From Beijerinckiaceae bacterium (lineage in GTDB: Bacteria; Pseudomonadota; Alphaproteobacteria; Rhizobiales; Beijerinckiaceae): a stretch of 7,702 nt of DNA. Each line of letters begins with the position of its first letter. Positions within the stretch are counted from its first letter, which is position 1. The notes beneath the pieces are model-generated. The model had not been told where the DNA came from. It saw only the letters and a list, made by a program, of their open reading frames with translations, and did no database searches. Of the stretch, positions 1-6,708 are shown piece by piece. The DNA lies in NCBI GenBank assembly GCA_022702195.1, contig JAKONB010000464.1:1-7702 (forward strand). The letters run 5' to 3'. A program made the translations under genes and the position numbers.

Positions 1-102
1 TTCATCGCGATCCGATACCTGCGGTGGGGGGCGCTTCACGGATGCCCCGACTCGGTTGGCAGGGACAAAGCCTCTCTTTGCCGGCGGTTCCACTGGGCAC
101 CG

Positions 103-1278
103 CTACGGCCAGACTTTGATCGCCACCGGCCGGCGCAGGAGGTCGCGGTCGGAGGTGATCGTGCAGCCCTCCACGCGCAGGGTCGCGTAGGTGAGGAGGG
201 CGCCGTCGCCGGCATCGTCGAAGTTGCGGCCCCGCGCGGTTGGATCGAGCAGGGACGGGTAGGCGATCAGAGTGCCGGGGGCAGTGCAAGGGTCGTCGTA
301 GAGCGTCGCGCCGGCCAGGAGCAGTCGGGGGTGATCCCAAGTGAGAAGATCGCGCGACGTGGTCCAGTAGAAGCCGGAGGTGGGGAAGGTCTCGCTCGCC
401 TTCGCCATGAACACGGCGATCCAGGCCCCGCTCGCCCGATGCCGGACCACGGCGCCCACCGGGGTCGGGAAGGGGGGCACCGGTTTGCATGTCTCGGAAT
501 GCTTGATCGCCACCCGGTACGGATCGGGGAAGGCGGCGGTGAAGCCGGTTCCGGTCCAGGCCCGCCATCCTTTGGGATCGGCGGGATCATCGGTGCGGAA
601 CAGGCAGACGCCCGCCTCCTGCCCGCCGCTCGCCCCGTCCCAGCCGGTGGTGGAGACGAACATGTAATGGTAGCGGCCGTTGGAGAAGATGTTGGACGGG
701 TTGAAGAACCCCCGGTGCCGGCCCTGCCCGGTCTCCTGCCGGAACGGGGCGGCGGCCACCACGGCGGGCAGCGTGCCGTGCGCGAAGCTCCGGCCGCCAT
801 CCGCCGAGGCCGCTGATAGGATCGTGTTGTACCAGCATTCCATGTAGACCGCGCTGCGGCAGCGACCGGGATGTTCATTGGCCTGATACTCGTGGTGGAT
901 CAGGGCCGTGACGCCCCGGCCATCCCCCGTCCAGGTGGCGGTGATCCACGAGCGGTCGTCATAGGAAGCCGGATCGGCATGGCCGGCCGAATCCAGCACT
1001 ACGGCGCAATCGAGCTTCAGATGCTCCAGATCCGGGCCGCGCAGGGCGCGATTGCGATAATGCATCCCGAACAGGACGATGCCGCCGGCGGAATCGCGAT
1101 AGGCGCGCGCCGAGGCATCCGGGACGTCGGCGCCGTCGCAGGCATCGCGCCCGGCCTTGAAGATCACGGTCGCCGGCCCGACGAGGGTGAGGGCCGAGAG
1201 CGGCGGCTCGGGCGCGGCCCACGCGACACCGGTGGCCATCCACAGGCCGAGGATCAGGCAGGCGAGGGGGCGCGTCAT
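103..1278 (-). CDS. Exported beta-propeller-like protein of unknown function
   Basis: A 391-residue protein whose family I cannot name. Residues 1-21 form a Sec signal peptide: a short Arg start, a hydrophobic core at about 5-18, and an A-W-A cleavage motif at 19-21, so the mature protein is probably periplasmic or secreted. The mature part holds eight cysteines (for example C47, C91, C140, C148), an even number that suggests disulfides. Residues 158-165 (SADGGRSF) match the Asp-box pattern SxDxGxxF/W found between blades of sialidase-type propellers. The stretch FFNPSNIF, followed by a Tyr-rich strand and the phrase GVCLFRTDD, resembles blades of GH43/GH117-like five-bladed propellers. A glycan-binding or glycan-cleaving role is therefore possible but is inference only; I cannot assign catalytic residues. 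The start is ATG at 1278, chosen because the signal peptide begins there; its Shine-Dalgarno is poor. The gene stands alone, divergent from nnrU. The reading frame and export are well supported; the function is not. Confidence 0.85.
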   Translation of the reverse strand: MTRPLACLILGLWMATGVAWAAPEPPLSALTLVGPATVIFKAGRDACDGADVPDASARAYRDSAGGIVLFGMHYRNRALRGPDLEHLKLDCAVVLDSAGHADPASYDDRSWITATWTGDGRGVTALIHHEYQANEHPGRCRSAVYMECWYNTILSAASADGGRSFAHGTLPAVVAAAPFRQETGQGRHRGFFNPSNIFSNGRYHYMFVSTTGWDGASGGQEAGVCLFRTDDPADPKGWRAWTGTGFTAAFPDPYRVAIKHSETCKPVPPFPTPVGAVVRHRASGAWIAVFMAKASETFPTSGFYWTTSRDLLTWDHPRLLLAGATLYDDPCTAPGTLIAYPSLLDPTARGRNFDDAGDGALLTYATLRVEGCTITSDRDLLRRPVAIKVWP

Positions 1279-1394
1279 CGGGTGAGCCTGGACATCCGCC
1301 GGAGTTTGGGTTTTGAACCGTTACAGTCTGATGATCCCGGCGCGATGGCGATCGGGATCGTCCACACCCCGTTCGACGTCTGCGAAAGCCCACC
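1279..1394. promoter_or_regulatory. Divergent spacer, presumed promoter region
   Basis: These 116 bases separate the start codons of the exported protein (minus) and nnrU (plus), so promoters for both directions should lie here. The most AT-rich part is about 1303-1335. It contains a small inverted repeat GGTT-TTG-AACC (1309-1319). A TTGAAC at 1313-1318 resembles a -35 box, but no convincing -10 box follows at 16-18 bases. The region is called from gene arrangement; individual promoter elements are not resolved. Confidence 0.35.
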
Positions 1395-2003
1395 ATGCTG
1401 ATCCTGATTCTCGGCCTCGTGCTGTTCCTCGGCACGCATGCCTTCTCGATGGCCCGTGCCAGACGCGCCCAGGTCATCGGCGAGGTCGGCGAGAACCGCT
1501 ACAAGCTCGGCTACACGGCAGCGTCTCTGCTGGGCCTCGTGCTCATCGCCTACGGTTTCCACCTCTATCGCGAGCACGGCTACATCACGGTGTGGAATCC
1601 ACCGGTCTGGACCCGGCACCTCGCCCTGCTGCTGACCCTGTTCGCCTTCATCGCCCTCGCTTCCGCCTATCTGCCGGGCCACATCCGGGCACGGGCCAAG
1701 CACCCGATGCTGCTCGCGGTGAAGATCTGGGCCACCGCCCACCTGCTCGCCAACGGGGATCTCGGTTCGATGCTGCTGTTTGGCAGCTTCCTCGCCTGGG
1801 CGGTCATCGCCCGGATCAGCGCCAAGCGCCGGGCGCTCAGCGCCGGTCAGGTGGTGTCGCAGCATGGTGGCGCGGCGGTGGCGCCCGCTGGTTGGCGCAA
1901 CGACGCCATCGCGGTGGTGGTCGGCTTCGTGGTGTGGTTCGTCTTCGCCAAGTACCTCCACCCTATCCTGATCGGGGTCGCGGCTTGGCCGGGACAGGCC
2001 TGA
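1395..2003 (+). CDS. NnrU family integral membrane protein
   Basis: A 202-residue polytopic membrane protein of the NnrU family (usual length about 190-230). Hydrophobic segments lie at about 1-20, 40-58, 74-94, 105-140 and 172-197. The family signature is clear at 112-137: WATAHLLANGD followed by SMLLFGSFLAWA. Histidines at 15, 75 and 116 sit in or next to membrane segments and are typical of the family; the related plant/cyanobacterial enzyme zeta-carotene isomerase (Z-ISO) binds haem. NnrU was named from nitric-oxide metabolism in Rhodobacter, but most members sit in genomes or contexts without denitrification genes, as here, so the real role is open. Start ATG at 1395 follows a GAAAG at a suitable distance. 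It is followed after 101 bases by the TPR gene on the same strand. Family assignment is strong; function is weak, so no symbol is given. Confidence 0.9.
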   Translation: MLILILGLVLFLGTHAFSMARARRAQVIGEVGENRYKLGYTAASLLGLVLIAYGFHLYREHGYITVWNPPVWTRHLALLLTLFAFIALASAYLPGHIRARAKHPMLLAVKIWATAHLLANGDLGSMLLFGSFLAWAVIARISAKRRALSAGQVVSQHGGAAVAPAGWRNDAIAVVVGFVVWFVFAKYLHPILIGVAAWPGQA

Positions 2004-2104
2004 GCCGCGCGGCAAACCGGTCGCCAACCGCCCGGCTCTGTGCTAGGCGCTGGGCCTCAACTCCCCGAAATGGCCGCTTTGGCTCCCGAGCGGCGTGAGA
2101 CGAC

Positions 2105-2821
2105 ATGGCCGAGAACAACGAGTTCATCCGCGAGGTCAACGAGGAATACCGCCGCGATAAGGTCGCCGAGATCTGGCGGCGCTATAGCGGCGTGATCATC
2201 GCGCTCGCGGTGCTCTTCGTGGCTGGCATCGGCGGCTGGCGCTACTGGCAGCACGAGCAATTGGTCAGCGCCCAGGCCGCGTCCGAACGCTTCGAGGCCG
2301 CCAACACCCTCGCCCGGACCGGCAAGACCGAGGAGGCCGACAAGGCCTTCGCGGCGATCGAGGCGGAGGGACCGGCCGGTTACAGCCTGCTCGCTCGCTT
2401 CCGTTCCGCCGCCGAGACCGCCAAGCGCGACGAGACAGCGGGGGCAGCGGAATACGACGCACTGGCCGACGACACCAAGATCGGCGACGGCTTGCGCGAC
2501 CTCGCCCGCCTGCGCTCCGCGCTCCTGCGCCTCGACGGGGCGGACCCCGATTCGGCCCTCGCGACCCTTCAGGGGCTGGCCGCGCCGAACGGTGCCTTCC
2601 GCCACACCGCCCGGGAGATGCTCGGTCTCGCCGCTTTGAAGCGCGGCGATTTCGAGGGGGCCGGCCGCTGGTTCGACCAGATCAATACCGATCCGCAGGC
2701 GCCCCAGAATCTGCGCCAGCGCATCGAGGTCTACGAAGCCCTGGTTGCCGGTGGCCCCGTTACGGTGACGGCGGCGCTTCCGGCCCCGCCGGCCGCACCG
2801 CCCCCGCCCGTCACGCGCTGA
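2105..2821 (+). CDS. Membrane-anchored TPR protein, YfgM/CpoB-like
   Basis: A 238-residue protein with one membrane anchor and a periplasmic helical-repeat domain. Residues 1-27 are charged (NEFIREVNEEYRRD), residues 28-46 are a single transmembrane helix, and about 50-215 are alanine-rich helical pairs with TPR character, for example LGLAALKRGDFEGAGRWFDQI. The C-terminus is a proline-rich tail (PAPPAAPPPP). The layout and the N-terminal EVNEEYRRDK...W signature match the TPR domain family shared by YfgM, an ancillary SecYEG subunit and periplasmic chaperone in E. coli, and its alphaproteobacterial relatives. A role in handling exported proteins at the inner membrane is inferred from that family. 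The gene lies 49 bases upstream of der on the same strand and is probably cotranscribed with it. ATG at 2105 is the natural start because the conserved N-terminus begins there; a clear Shine-Dalgarno is not visible. In E. coli the corresponding place between yfgM and der holds bamB, which is missing here. Confidence 0.85.
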   Translation: MAENNEFIREVNEEYRRDKVAEIWRRYSGVIIALAVLFVAGIGGWRYWQHEQLVSAQAASERFEAANTLARTGKTEEADKAFAAIEAEGPAGYSLLARFRSAAETAKRDETAGAAEYDALADDTKIGDGLRDLARLRSALLRLDGADPDSALATLQGLAAPNGAFRHTAREMLGLAALKRGDFEGAGRWFDQINTDPQAPQNLRQRIEVYEALVAGGPVTVTAALPAPPAAPPPPVTR

Positions 2822-2870
2822 GCGTGACGACGGCTCAATGATACGCCTGAACGACTGAATCGAGCACAAC

Positions 2871-4217
2871 ATGGATATGCCGACCGTCGCGATTGTCGGA
2901 CGGCCGAACGTCGGCAAGTCGACCCTCTTCAACCGGCTGGTGGGCAAGAAGCTCGCCCTCGTGGATGACCGCCCCGGCGTTACCCGCGACCGGCGTGAGG
3001 GCGACGTGAACTTCGGTGGCCTCGTCTTCCGCATCGTCGATACCGCCGGCCTCGAAGAGGCTGATTCGGGCACCTTGCTCGGGCGCATGCGCGCCCAGAC
3101 CGAGGCGGCGATCCTCGAAGCCGACGTGGTGCTGTTCGTCATCGACGCCCGCGCCGGCATCCTGCCGGCCGATCAGCCCTTCGCCGAGATGGTGCGGCGG
3201 GCGGGCTGCAAGGTCATCCTCATCGCCAACAAGGCCGAGGGCGGCGCCGGCATGAGTGGCGCCTACGAGTCGTTCTCGCTCGGTCTCGGCGATCCGATCC
3301 CGTTCTCCGCCGAGCATGGCGAGGGCATCGGCGAATTGCACGATGCGCTGATCGAGAAGCTGCCCCAGCTCGACGAGGACGAGGAATACGATGACGAGCC
3401 CGCGAACCGTTCGCTGAAGGTCGCCATCGTCGGCCGCCCCAATGCCGGCAAGTCGACGCTGATCAACCGGATGCTCGGCGAGGACCGCCTGCTCGTCGGT
3501 CCCGAGGCCGGCATCACCCGCGATTCGATCTCCCTCGATTGGGAGTGGCGCGGGCGCCGGATCAAGCTCCACGACACCGCCGGCATGCGCCGCAAGGCCC
3601 GCATCGACGACAAGCTCGAGAAGCTCGCCGTGTCGGACGGCCTGCGCGCCGTGCGCTTCGCCGAAGTGGTGGTGGTGCTCCTGGACGCCACGATCCCGTT
3701 CGAGAAGCAGGATCTGACCATCGTCGACCTGATCGAGAGCGAGGGGCGCGCCCTCGTCATCGGCCTCAACAAGTGGGATCTGGTGGCCGACCAGAACGGC
3801 CTCCTGAAGAAGCTGCGCGAGGATTGCACCCGCCTGCTGCCGCAGGTGCGCGGCGTGCCGGTGATCCCGCTCTCGGGTCTGGCCGGCGAGGGGATCGACA
3901 AGCTGATGCAGGCGGTGGTCGGCGCCGAGGAGGTGTGGAGCACCCGCGTCTCCACCTCGCGGATCAACGACTGGCTCAGCGAGGCCACCCAGCGCAATCC
4001 GGCCCCGGCGGTGTCGGGCCGGCGTATCAAGATCCGCTACGCCACCCAGGTGAAGGCGCGCCCGCCGCATTTCGCCCTGTTCGGCAACCAGCTCGATGCC
4101 CTGCCGAAATCCTACACCCGCTACCTCGTCAACGCCCTGCGCGAGGCGTTCGAATTGCCGGGCGTGCCGATTCGGCTGTCCCTGCGCACCTCGAAGAACC
4201 CCTTCGACAAAGGCTGA
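2871..4217 (+). CDS. der: Ribosome biogenesis GTPase Der (EngA)
   Basis: A complete 448-residue double GTPase required for maturation of the 50S ribosomal subunit. The first G domain has its P-loop GRPNVGKST at 10-18, DTAG at 57-60 and NKAE at 120-123 (Glu in place of the usual Asp of NKxD). An acidic linker (DEDEEYDDE, 168-176) leads to the second G domain with P-loop GRPNAGKST at 188-196, DTAGMRRK from 235 and NKWD at 300-303. The C-terminal KH-like domain occupies roughly 350-448 and includes [15 protein letters not shown] and the family-typical ending region PIRLSLR. Two tandem G domains plus the KH-like domain define Der. Length is normal. Start ATG at 2871 gives [13 protein letters not shown]; a second ATG two codons later is possible, and neither has a strong Shine-Dalgarno. 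Stop TGA is at 4215-4217. Cytoplasmic and normally essential. Confidence 0.98.
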   Translation: MDMPTVAIVGRPNVGKSTLFNRLVGKKLALVDDRPGVTRDRREGDVNFGGLVFRIVDTAGLEEADSGTLLGRMRAQTEAAILEADVVLFVIDARAGILPADQPFAEMVRRAGCKVILIANKAEGGAGMSGAYESFSLGLGDPIPFSAEHGEGIGELHDALIEKLPQLDEDEEYDDEPANRSLKVAIVGRPNAGKSTLINRMLGEDRLLVGPEAGITRDSISLDWEWRGRRIKLHDTAGMRRKARIDDKLEKLAVSDGLRAVRFAEVVVVLLDATIPFEKQDLTIVDLIESEGRALVIGLNKWDLVADQNGLLKKLREDCTRLLPQVRGVPVIPLSGLAGEGIDKLMQAVVGAEEVWSTRVSTSRINDWLSEATQRNPAPAVSGRRIKIRYATQVKARPPHFALFGNQLDALPKSYTRYLVNALREAFELPGVPIRLSLRTSKNPFDKG

Positions 4218-4274
4218 TCAGATGGCAAAGCCCACCGTTTCCGCCTGATCACGTCCTCGCCCACGGTCGCCGAA

Positions 4275-4297
4275 GCCGCCCTCTTTCGAGAGGGGGC
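4275..4297. terminator. Hairpin between convergent der and ybdK
   Basis: CCCTCT-TTCG-AGAGGG forms a perfect 6-bp stem with a stable tetraloop (4279-4294). It is extended by GCC/GGC (4275-4277 with 4295-4297) across a single bulged G at 4278. It lies 58 bases after the der stop and 28 bases after the ybdK stop on the other strand, so it could serve both transcripts. No run of T follows on either strand, so it is not a classical intrinsic terminator; it may instead protect the 3' ends or act with Rho. Confidence 0.45.
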
Positions 4298-4324
4298 GTG
4301 TCGCGATCATGTCGACCAGGGTGA

Positions 4325-5455
4325 TCAAGCTGACACCGTATCGGGCTGTGCCCCGACCGTGGTGCGTGATAGCCAATCGACGGTGGCCGCAAGATCGGGC
4401 CGTTCCGCACCGTCGCCCGCGAGGGCGATCTGCCGATCGCTGCTGGTGCCCTCGGTGAGGATGCGGCGGGCGCCCTGGACTTCGGCCTCGCACCCCAGGG
4501 CTGCTGCGTCCTCTGCGATCAGGGCGAGCATCGCGTCGAGGGCCTGGGCGAATGGGATCGCGTCCTCCCGCGCCTCGTCGATCATTTCGGCGCGGATGCC
4601 GGCATGCTGCGCCCGCCACAGGTTTTCCTGCGTCAGCGCCCGCGAGGCGCCATCGAGTCCCGCATTCAGGTCCGGCCGCCGCGCCGCGAGCCGGACGAGG
4701 CAACGATAGAGTGCCGCGATGGTGAGGGCGTCCTCGAGCCGTGTGCAGGAATCGGCGATGCGCAGTTCCAGGGTCGGGAATTTGATCGAGGGCCGGAGCG
4801 ACCACCACAGGAAGCTCGCATCCTGGATCGCGCCCGCCCGGGTCATGATCCGCACATAGCGTTCGTAGGAGGTCGCATCGGCGAAGAGATTGGGTAGACC
4901 GGTGCGGGGCAACTCGCCGAAAGCACTGAGACGATAGGAGGACAGACCGGTCGCTTCTCCCTGCCAGAAGGGCGACGAGGCCGAGAGCGCCAGTAGCAGC
5001 GGTTGGAACGGCAGCAGCCGGTTCATGAGATCGACGCGGGTGTCAGGGTCCGGTACCTCCACATGGACATGCATGCCGCAGATCAGGCTGCGCCGCCCGG
5101 CCAGCCCCACCGCGCGCAGGATGCCGGTGTAGCGATCGCCCTCGCTCGGGACCTGCCGCGACCAGGCCGCCACCGGATGCGTACCGGCCGCGAAGACCAG
5201 AAGTCCGTGAACCCGGCCGATCCGCCCCAGCGTCCGACGGTGATGGGTGAGGACGTCACGCGCTTGCGCGAAATCCGTGGAGGGCGGCGTACAGGCTTCC
5301 ACCTGCGATTCGAGCAATTCCCGCCCGATTTCCGGCAGGGCCGCCCCCGCCTCCGCGTGGAAGGCTGCGACGGAGCGGGCCGGCGTCCCACGGGTCTCCG
5401 CATCGGCCAGAAAGTACTCTTCCTCAATGCCGAAGCGGTAGGCGAATCTAGTCAT
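4325..5455 (-). CDS. ybdK: YbdK-type carboxylate-amine ligase (GCS2 family)
   Basis: A 376-residue ATP-grasp-like ligase of the glutamate-cysteine ligase 2 family. Signature motifs are visible: GIEEEYFL at 9-16 (metal/ATP-binding acids), ELLESQVE at 46-53, GMHVHVEV at 127-134, the stretch LLALSASSPFWQG, PTLELRIADSC, and ENLWRAQHAGI. E. coli YbdK makes gamma-glutamylcysteine only weakly and its true substrate is unknown, so the product name should stay general: ATP-dependent joining of a carboxylate to an amine. I chose ATG at 5455 because it puts GIEEEY near the N-terminus as in the family and has GAAGG six bases upstream; a TTG at 5488 in the same frame would add 11 residues but has no such signal. 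The gene is last in the purF-SDR-dmrA-ybdK series. Its Shine-Dalgarno is inside an inverted repeat (5460-5501). Family is sure; substrate is unknown. Confidence 0.92.
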   Translation of the reverse strand: MTRFAYRFGIEEEYFLADAETRGTPARSVAAFHAEAGAALPEIGRELLESQVEACTPPSTDFAQARDVLTHHRRTLGRIGRVHGLLVFAAGTHPVAAWSRQVPSEGDRYTGILRAVGLAGRRSLICGMHVHVEVPDPDTRVDLMNRLLPFQPLLLALSASSPFWQGEATGLSSYRLSAFGELPRTGLPNLFADATSYERYVRIMTRAGAIQDASFLWWSLRPSIKFPTLELRIADSCTRLEDALTIAALYRCLVRLAARRPDLNAGLDGASRALTQENLWRAQHAGIRAEMIDEAREDAIPFAQALDAMLALIAEDAAALGCEAEVQGARRILTEGTSSDRQIALAGDGAERPDLAATVDWLSRTTVGAQPDTVSA

Positions 5456-5459
5456 CGGG

Positions 5460-5501
5460 GGCCTTCGGCAACTGAGCGTACGATTCAACCGTCCGAAGGC
5501 C
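5460..5501 (-). promoter_or_regulatory. Inverted repeat covering the ybdK ribosome-binding site
   Basis: GGCCTTCGG (5460-5468) and CCGAAGGCC (5493-5501) are perfect 9-base complements separated by 24 bases. In the minus-strand transcript the second arm contains GAAGG, the Shine-Dalgarno of ybdK (5462-5466), six bases before its ATG. The hairpin would therefore hide the ribosome-binding site. Alternatively it may mark the end of dmrA transcription or stabilise the upstream mRNA; no T-run follows. The repeat itself is certain; its role is inferred. Confidence 0.5.
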
Positions 5502-5512
5502 GATTGGTGCCC

Positions 5513-5920
5513 TCAAGCCCGGGGGTCGCCGCCCACCAGCCAGGCCGGATCGAACCAGCGGTCGGCCTCGCCATCGTAAGGCAGGCGGGTCACGTCCCAG
5601 TTCTGAATGTACTTGGCGTAGACGTTCCACACGGTGATGCCCCCACCCACGAAGATGCGCCGGCCGGGATAGCGCTTGAGAACGGCTTCCGGGTCCTCGT
5701 GGCTGCGGATCACGTCGATGGTGCGATCCTTGAAGGCGAAGTCGGGCACCGAGGCCACGGTCTTGGGACCGGCGATGAGCACGTGGCCCATGGTGAGCGC
5801 GAAGAACCGCGTCACGTCCTCGACGAAGAGCGGGTCGGTGTTGCCCTCCCAGGGCAATTGCCCGTTGAGGCCGAGTTGCCCGCGCTGCCCGATGGCGCAG
5901 ATGCAGCGAACGTCGATCAT
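5513..5920 (-). CDS. dmrA: Dihydromethanopterin reductase, DHFR-like (DmrA)
   Basis: A 135-residue member of the dihydrofolate reductase fold family, shorter than the usual 160 residues. Visible DHFR features are the N-terminal strand with IGQRGQLGLNGQLPW (10-24), the segment VEDVTRFFALTMG (33-45) in which D35 aligns with the catalytic acid (Asp27 in E. coli DHFR), GPKT at 51-54 in place of the NADPH-binding GRxT, and the nucleotide-binding RRIFVGGGITVWN (87-99). From memory it closely resembles DmrA of Methylorubrum extorquens AM1, which uses NADPH to reduce dihydromethanopterin to tetrahydromethanopterin, the carrier that takes up formaldehyde-derived C1 units. The Arg that holds the folate glutamate in DHFR has no evident counterpart around 63-68 (FKDRTI), which fits a different pterin substrate. 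It starts with ATG at 5920, 27 bases after the SDR gene. A plain folate reductase remains possible but is less likely. Confidence 0.85.
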   Translation of the reverse strand: MIDVRCICAIGQRGQLGLNGQLPWEGNTDPLFVEDVTRFFALTMGHVLIAGPKTVASVPDFAFKDRTIDVIRSHEDPEAVLKRYPGRRIFVGGGITVWNVYAKYIQNWDVTRLPYDGEADRWFDPAWLVGGDPRA

Positions 5921-5947
5921 GGTGTCACGGGCTCTGGGATGAGAGGG

Positions 5948-6697
5948 TCAGGAGGCCATCTGCGGCGTCAGTACGCGGTCGCTCGGAAAATCGTAGATCT
6001 TACCGGATTCCGACCAGTCCGGGCTCGCGAGCCGCACGACATGTGGCGCCAGATCTTCCGGCGTCTTCAGGGTCTCGGGATCTTCTCCGGGCATCGCGGC
6101 GCGGCGCATGCTGGTGCGCAGGGGGCCGGGATTGAGGAGCATCGCCCGCACGTTGGTGGTGGCGGTCTCGGCCGCGTAGGTCCGCACCAGCGCGTCGAGG
6201 GCGGCCTTCGAGACCGAGTAGGGTCCCCAATACGCCTTGCATTTCTGTGCCGCGCCGGAGGTGACGAAGATCGCCCGGCCGGCATCCGACATCCGCAGAA
6301 GCGGGTCGAGGGAGCGCAGCAGGCGCCAGTTCGCCGTGACGTTGATATCCATCACCTGCGACCAGACCTTCGGGGTGACGTGCCCGAGGGGCATCAGGTT
6401 GCCGAGGATGCCGGCATTCCCCACCACCACGTCCACCCGCTTCCAGCGCTCGTAGAGGCCGGCGCCGAGCCGATCGAGGGCGTCGTAATCGGTGAGGTCG
6501 AGGGGCACGAGGGTGGCGCTCGAGCCGGCGGCCCGGATCGCGTCGTCCAGCTCCTCCAGCGCCCCCTGGGTGCGGGCGACGGCGACGACGTGGGCGCCGG
6601 CCCGCGCCAGGGCGAGGGCGGCGGCCCTCCCGATCCCGCGCGAGGCCCCGGTGACGACGGCGATGCGGCCGTCGAGCGGCTTGTCCGTGGTCGCCAT
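5948..6697 (-). CDS. SDR family oxidoreductase, YciK-like
   Basis: A 249-residue classical short-chain dehydrogenase/reductase, cytoplasmic. The Rossmann motif TGASRGIG is at 16-23, R42 after the second strand suggests preference for NADP(H), and NAG lies at 94-96. The catalytic tetrad is N119, S147, Y160 and K164 (YSVSK). The tail NPGPLRTSMRRAAMP with GEDPETLKTPEDLAP resembles E. coli YciK, whose substrate is unknown; I make no substrate claim. ATG at 6697 was chosen because it puts the Rossmann motif at the normal distance. Upstream in-frame sequence overlaps purF and is Arg/Pro-rich shadow coding. It begins only 11 bases after the purF stop, so the two are almost certainly cotranscribed. 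A purF-SDR pair is, as I recall, common in Rhizobiales, pointing to a housekeeping role that has not been defined. Confidence 0.93.
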   Translation of the reverse strand: MATTDKPLDGRIAVVTGASRGIGRAAALALARAGAHVVAVARTQGALEELDDAIRAAGSSATLVPLDLTDYDALDRLGAGLYERWKRVDVVVGNAGILGNLMPLGHVTPKVWSQVMDINVTANWRLLRSLDPLLRMSDAGRAIFVTSGAAQKCKAYWGPYSVSKAALDALVRTYAAETATTNVRAMLLNPGPLRTSMRRAAMPGEDPETLKTPEDLAPHVVRLASPDWSESGKIYDFPSDRVLTPQMAS

Positions 6698-6708
6698 GGT
6701 AGACTCGC

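Noticed and set aside
66..80. CAAAG-CCTCT-CTTTG stem-loop about 23 bases after the stop of the exported-protein gene
   Set aside because: The stem is only 5 bp with A/T-rich pairs, it does not extend outward, and no T-run follows on the minus strand. Too weak to call a terminator.
1..102. Possible end of another gene at the left edge
   Set aside because: Open frames exist here but none shows a recognisable protein or a gene boundary; high G+C content leaves open frames by chance.
1258..1278. Lipobox near the N-terminus of the exported protein (Leu-Ala-Cys at 5-7)
   Set aside because: The Cys is far too close to the start to follow a signal sequence; the A-W-A site at 19-21 fits signal peptidase I better.
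2004..2013. GCCGCGCGGC palindrome directly after the nnrU stop
   Set aside because: A perfect 10-base palindrome with no loop, made only of G and C, is common in DNA this rich in G+C; no T-run follows.
2835..4070. Long minus-strand open frame (411 codons) opposite der
   Set aside because: It lies fully antisense to a clear Der protein and has no recognisable motif; codon-mirror effect.
5456..5488. Longer ybdK beginning at TTG 5488
   Set aside because: It has no Shine-Dalgarno, would start inside the inverted repeat, and the extra 11 residues are not family-like; ATG 5455 has GAAGG at six bases.
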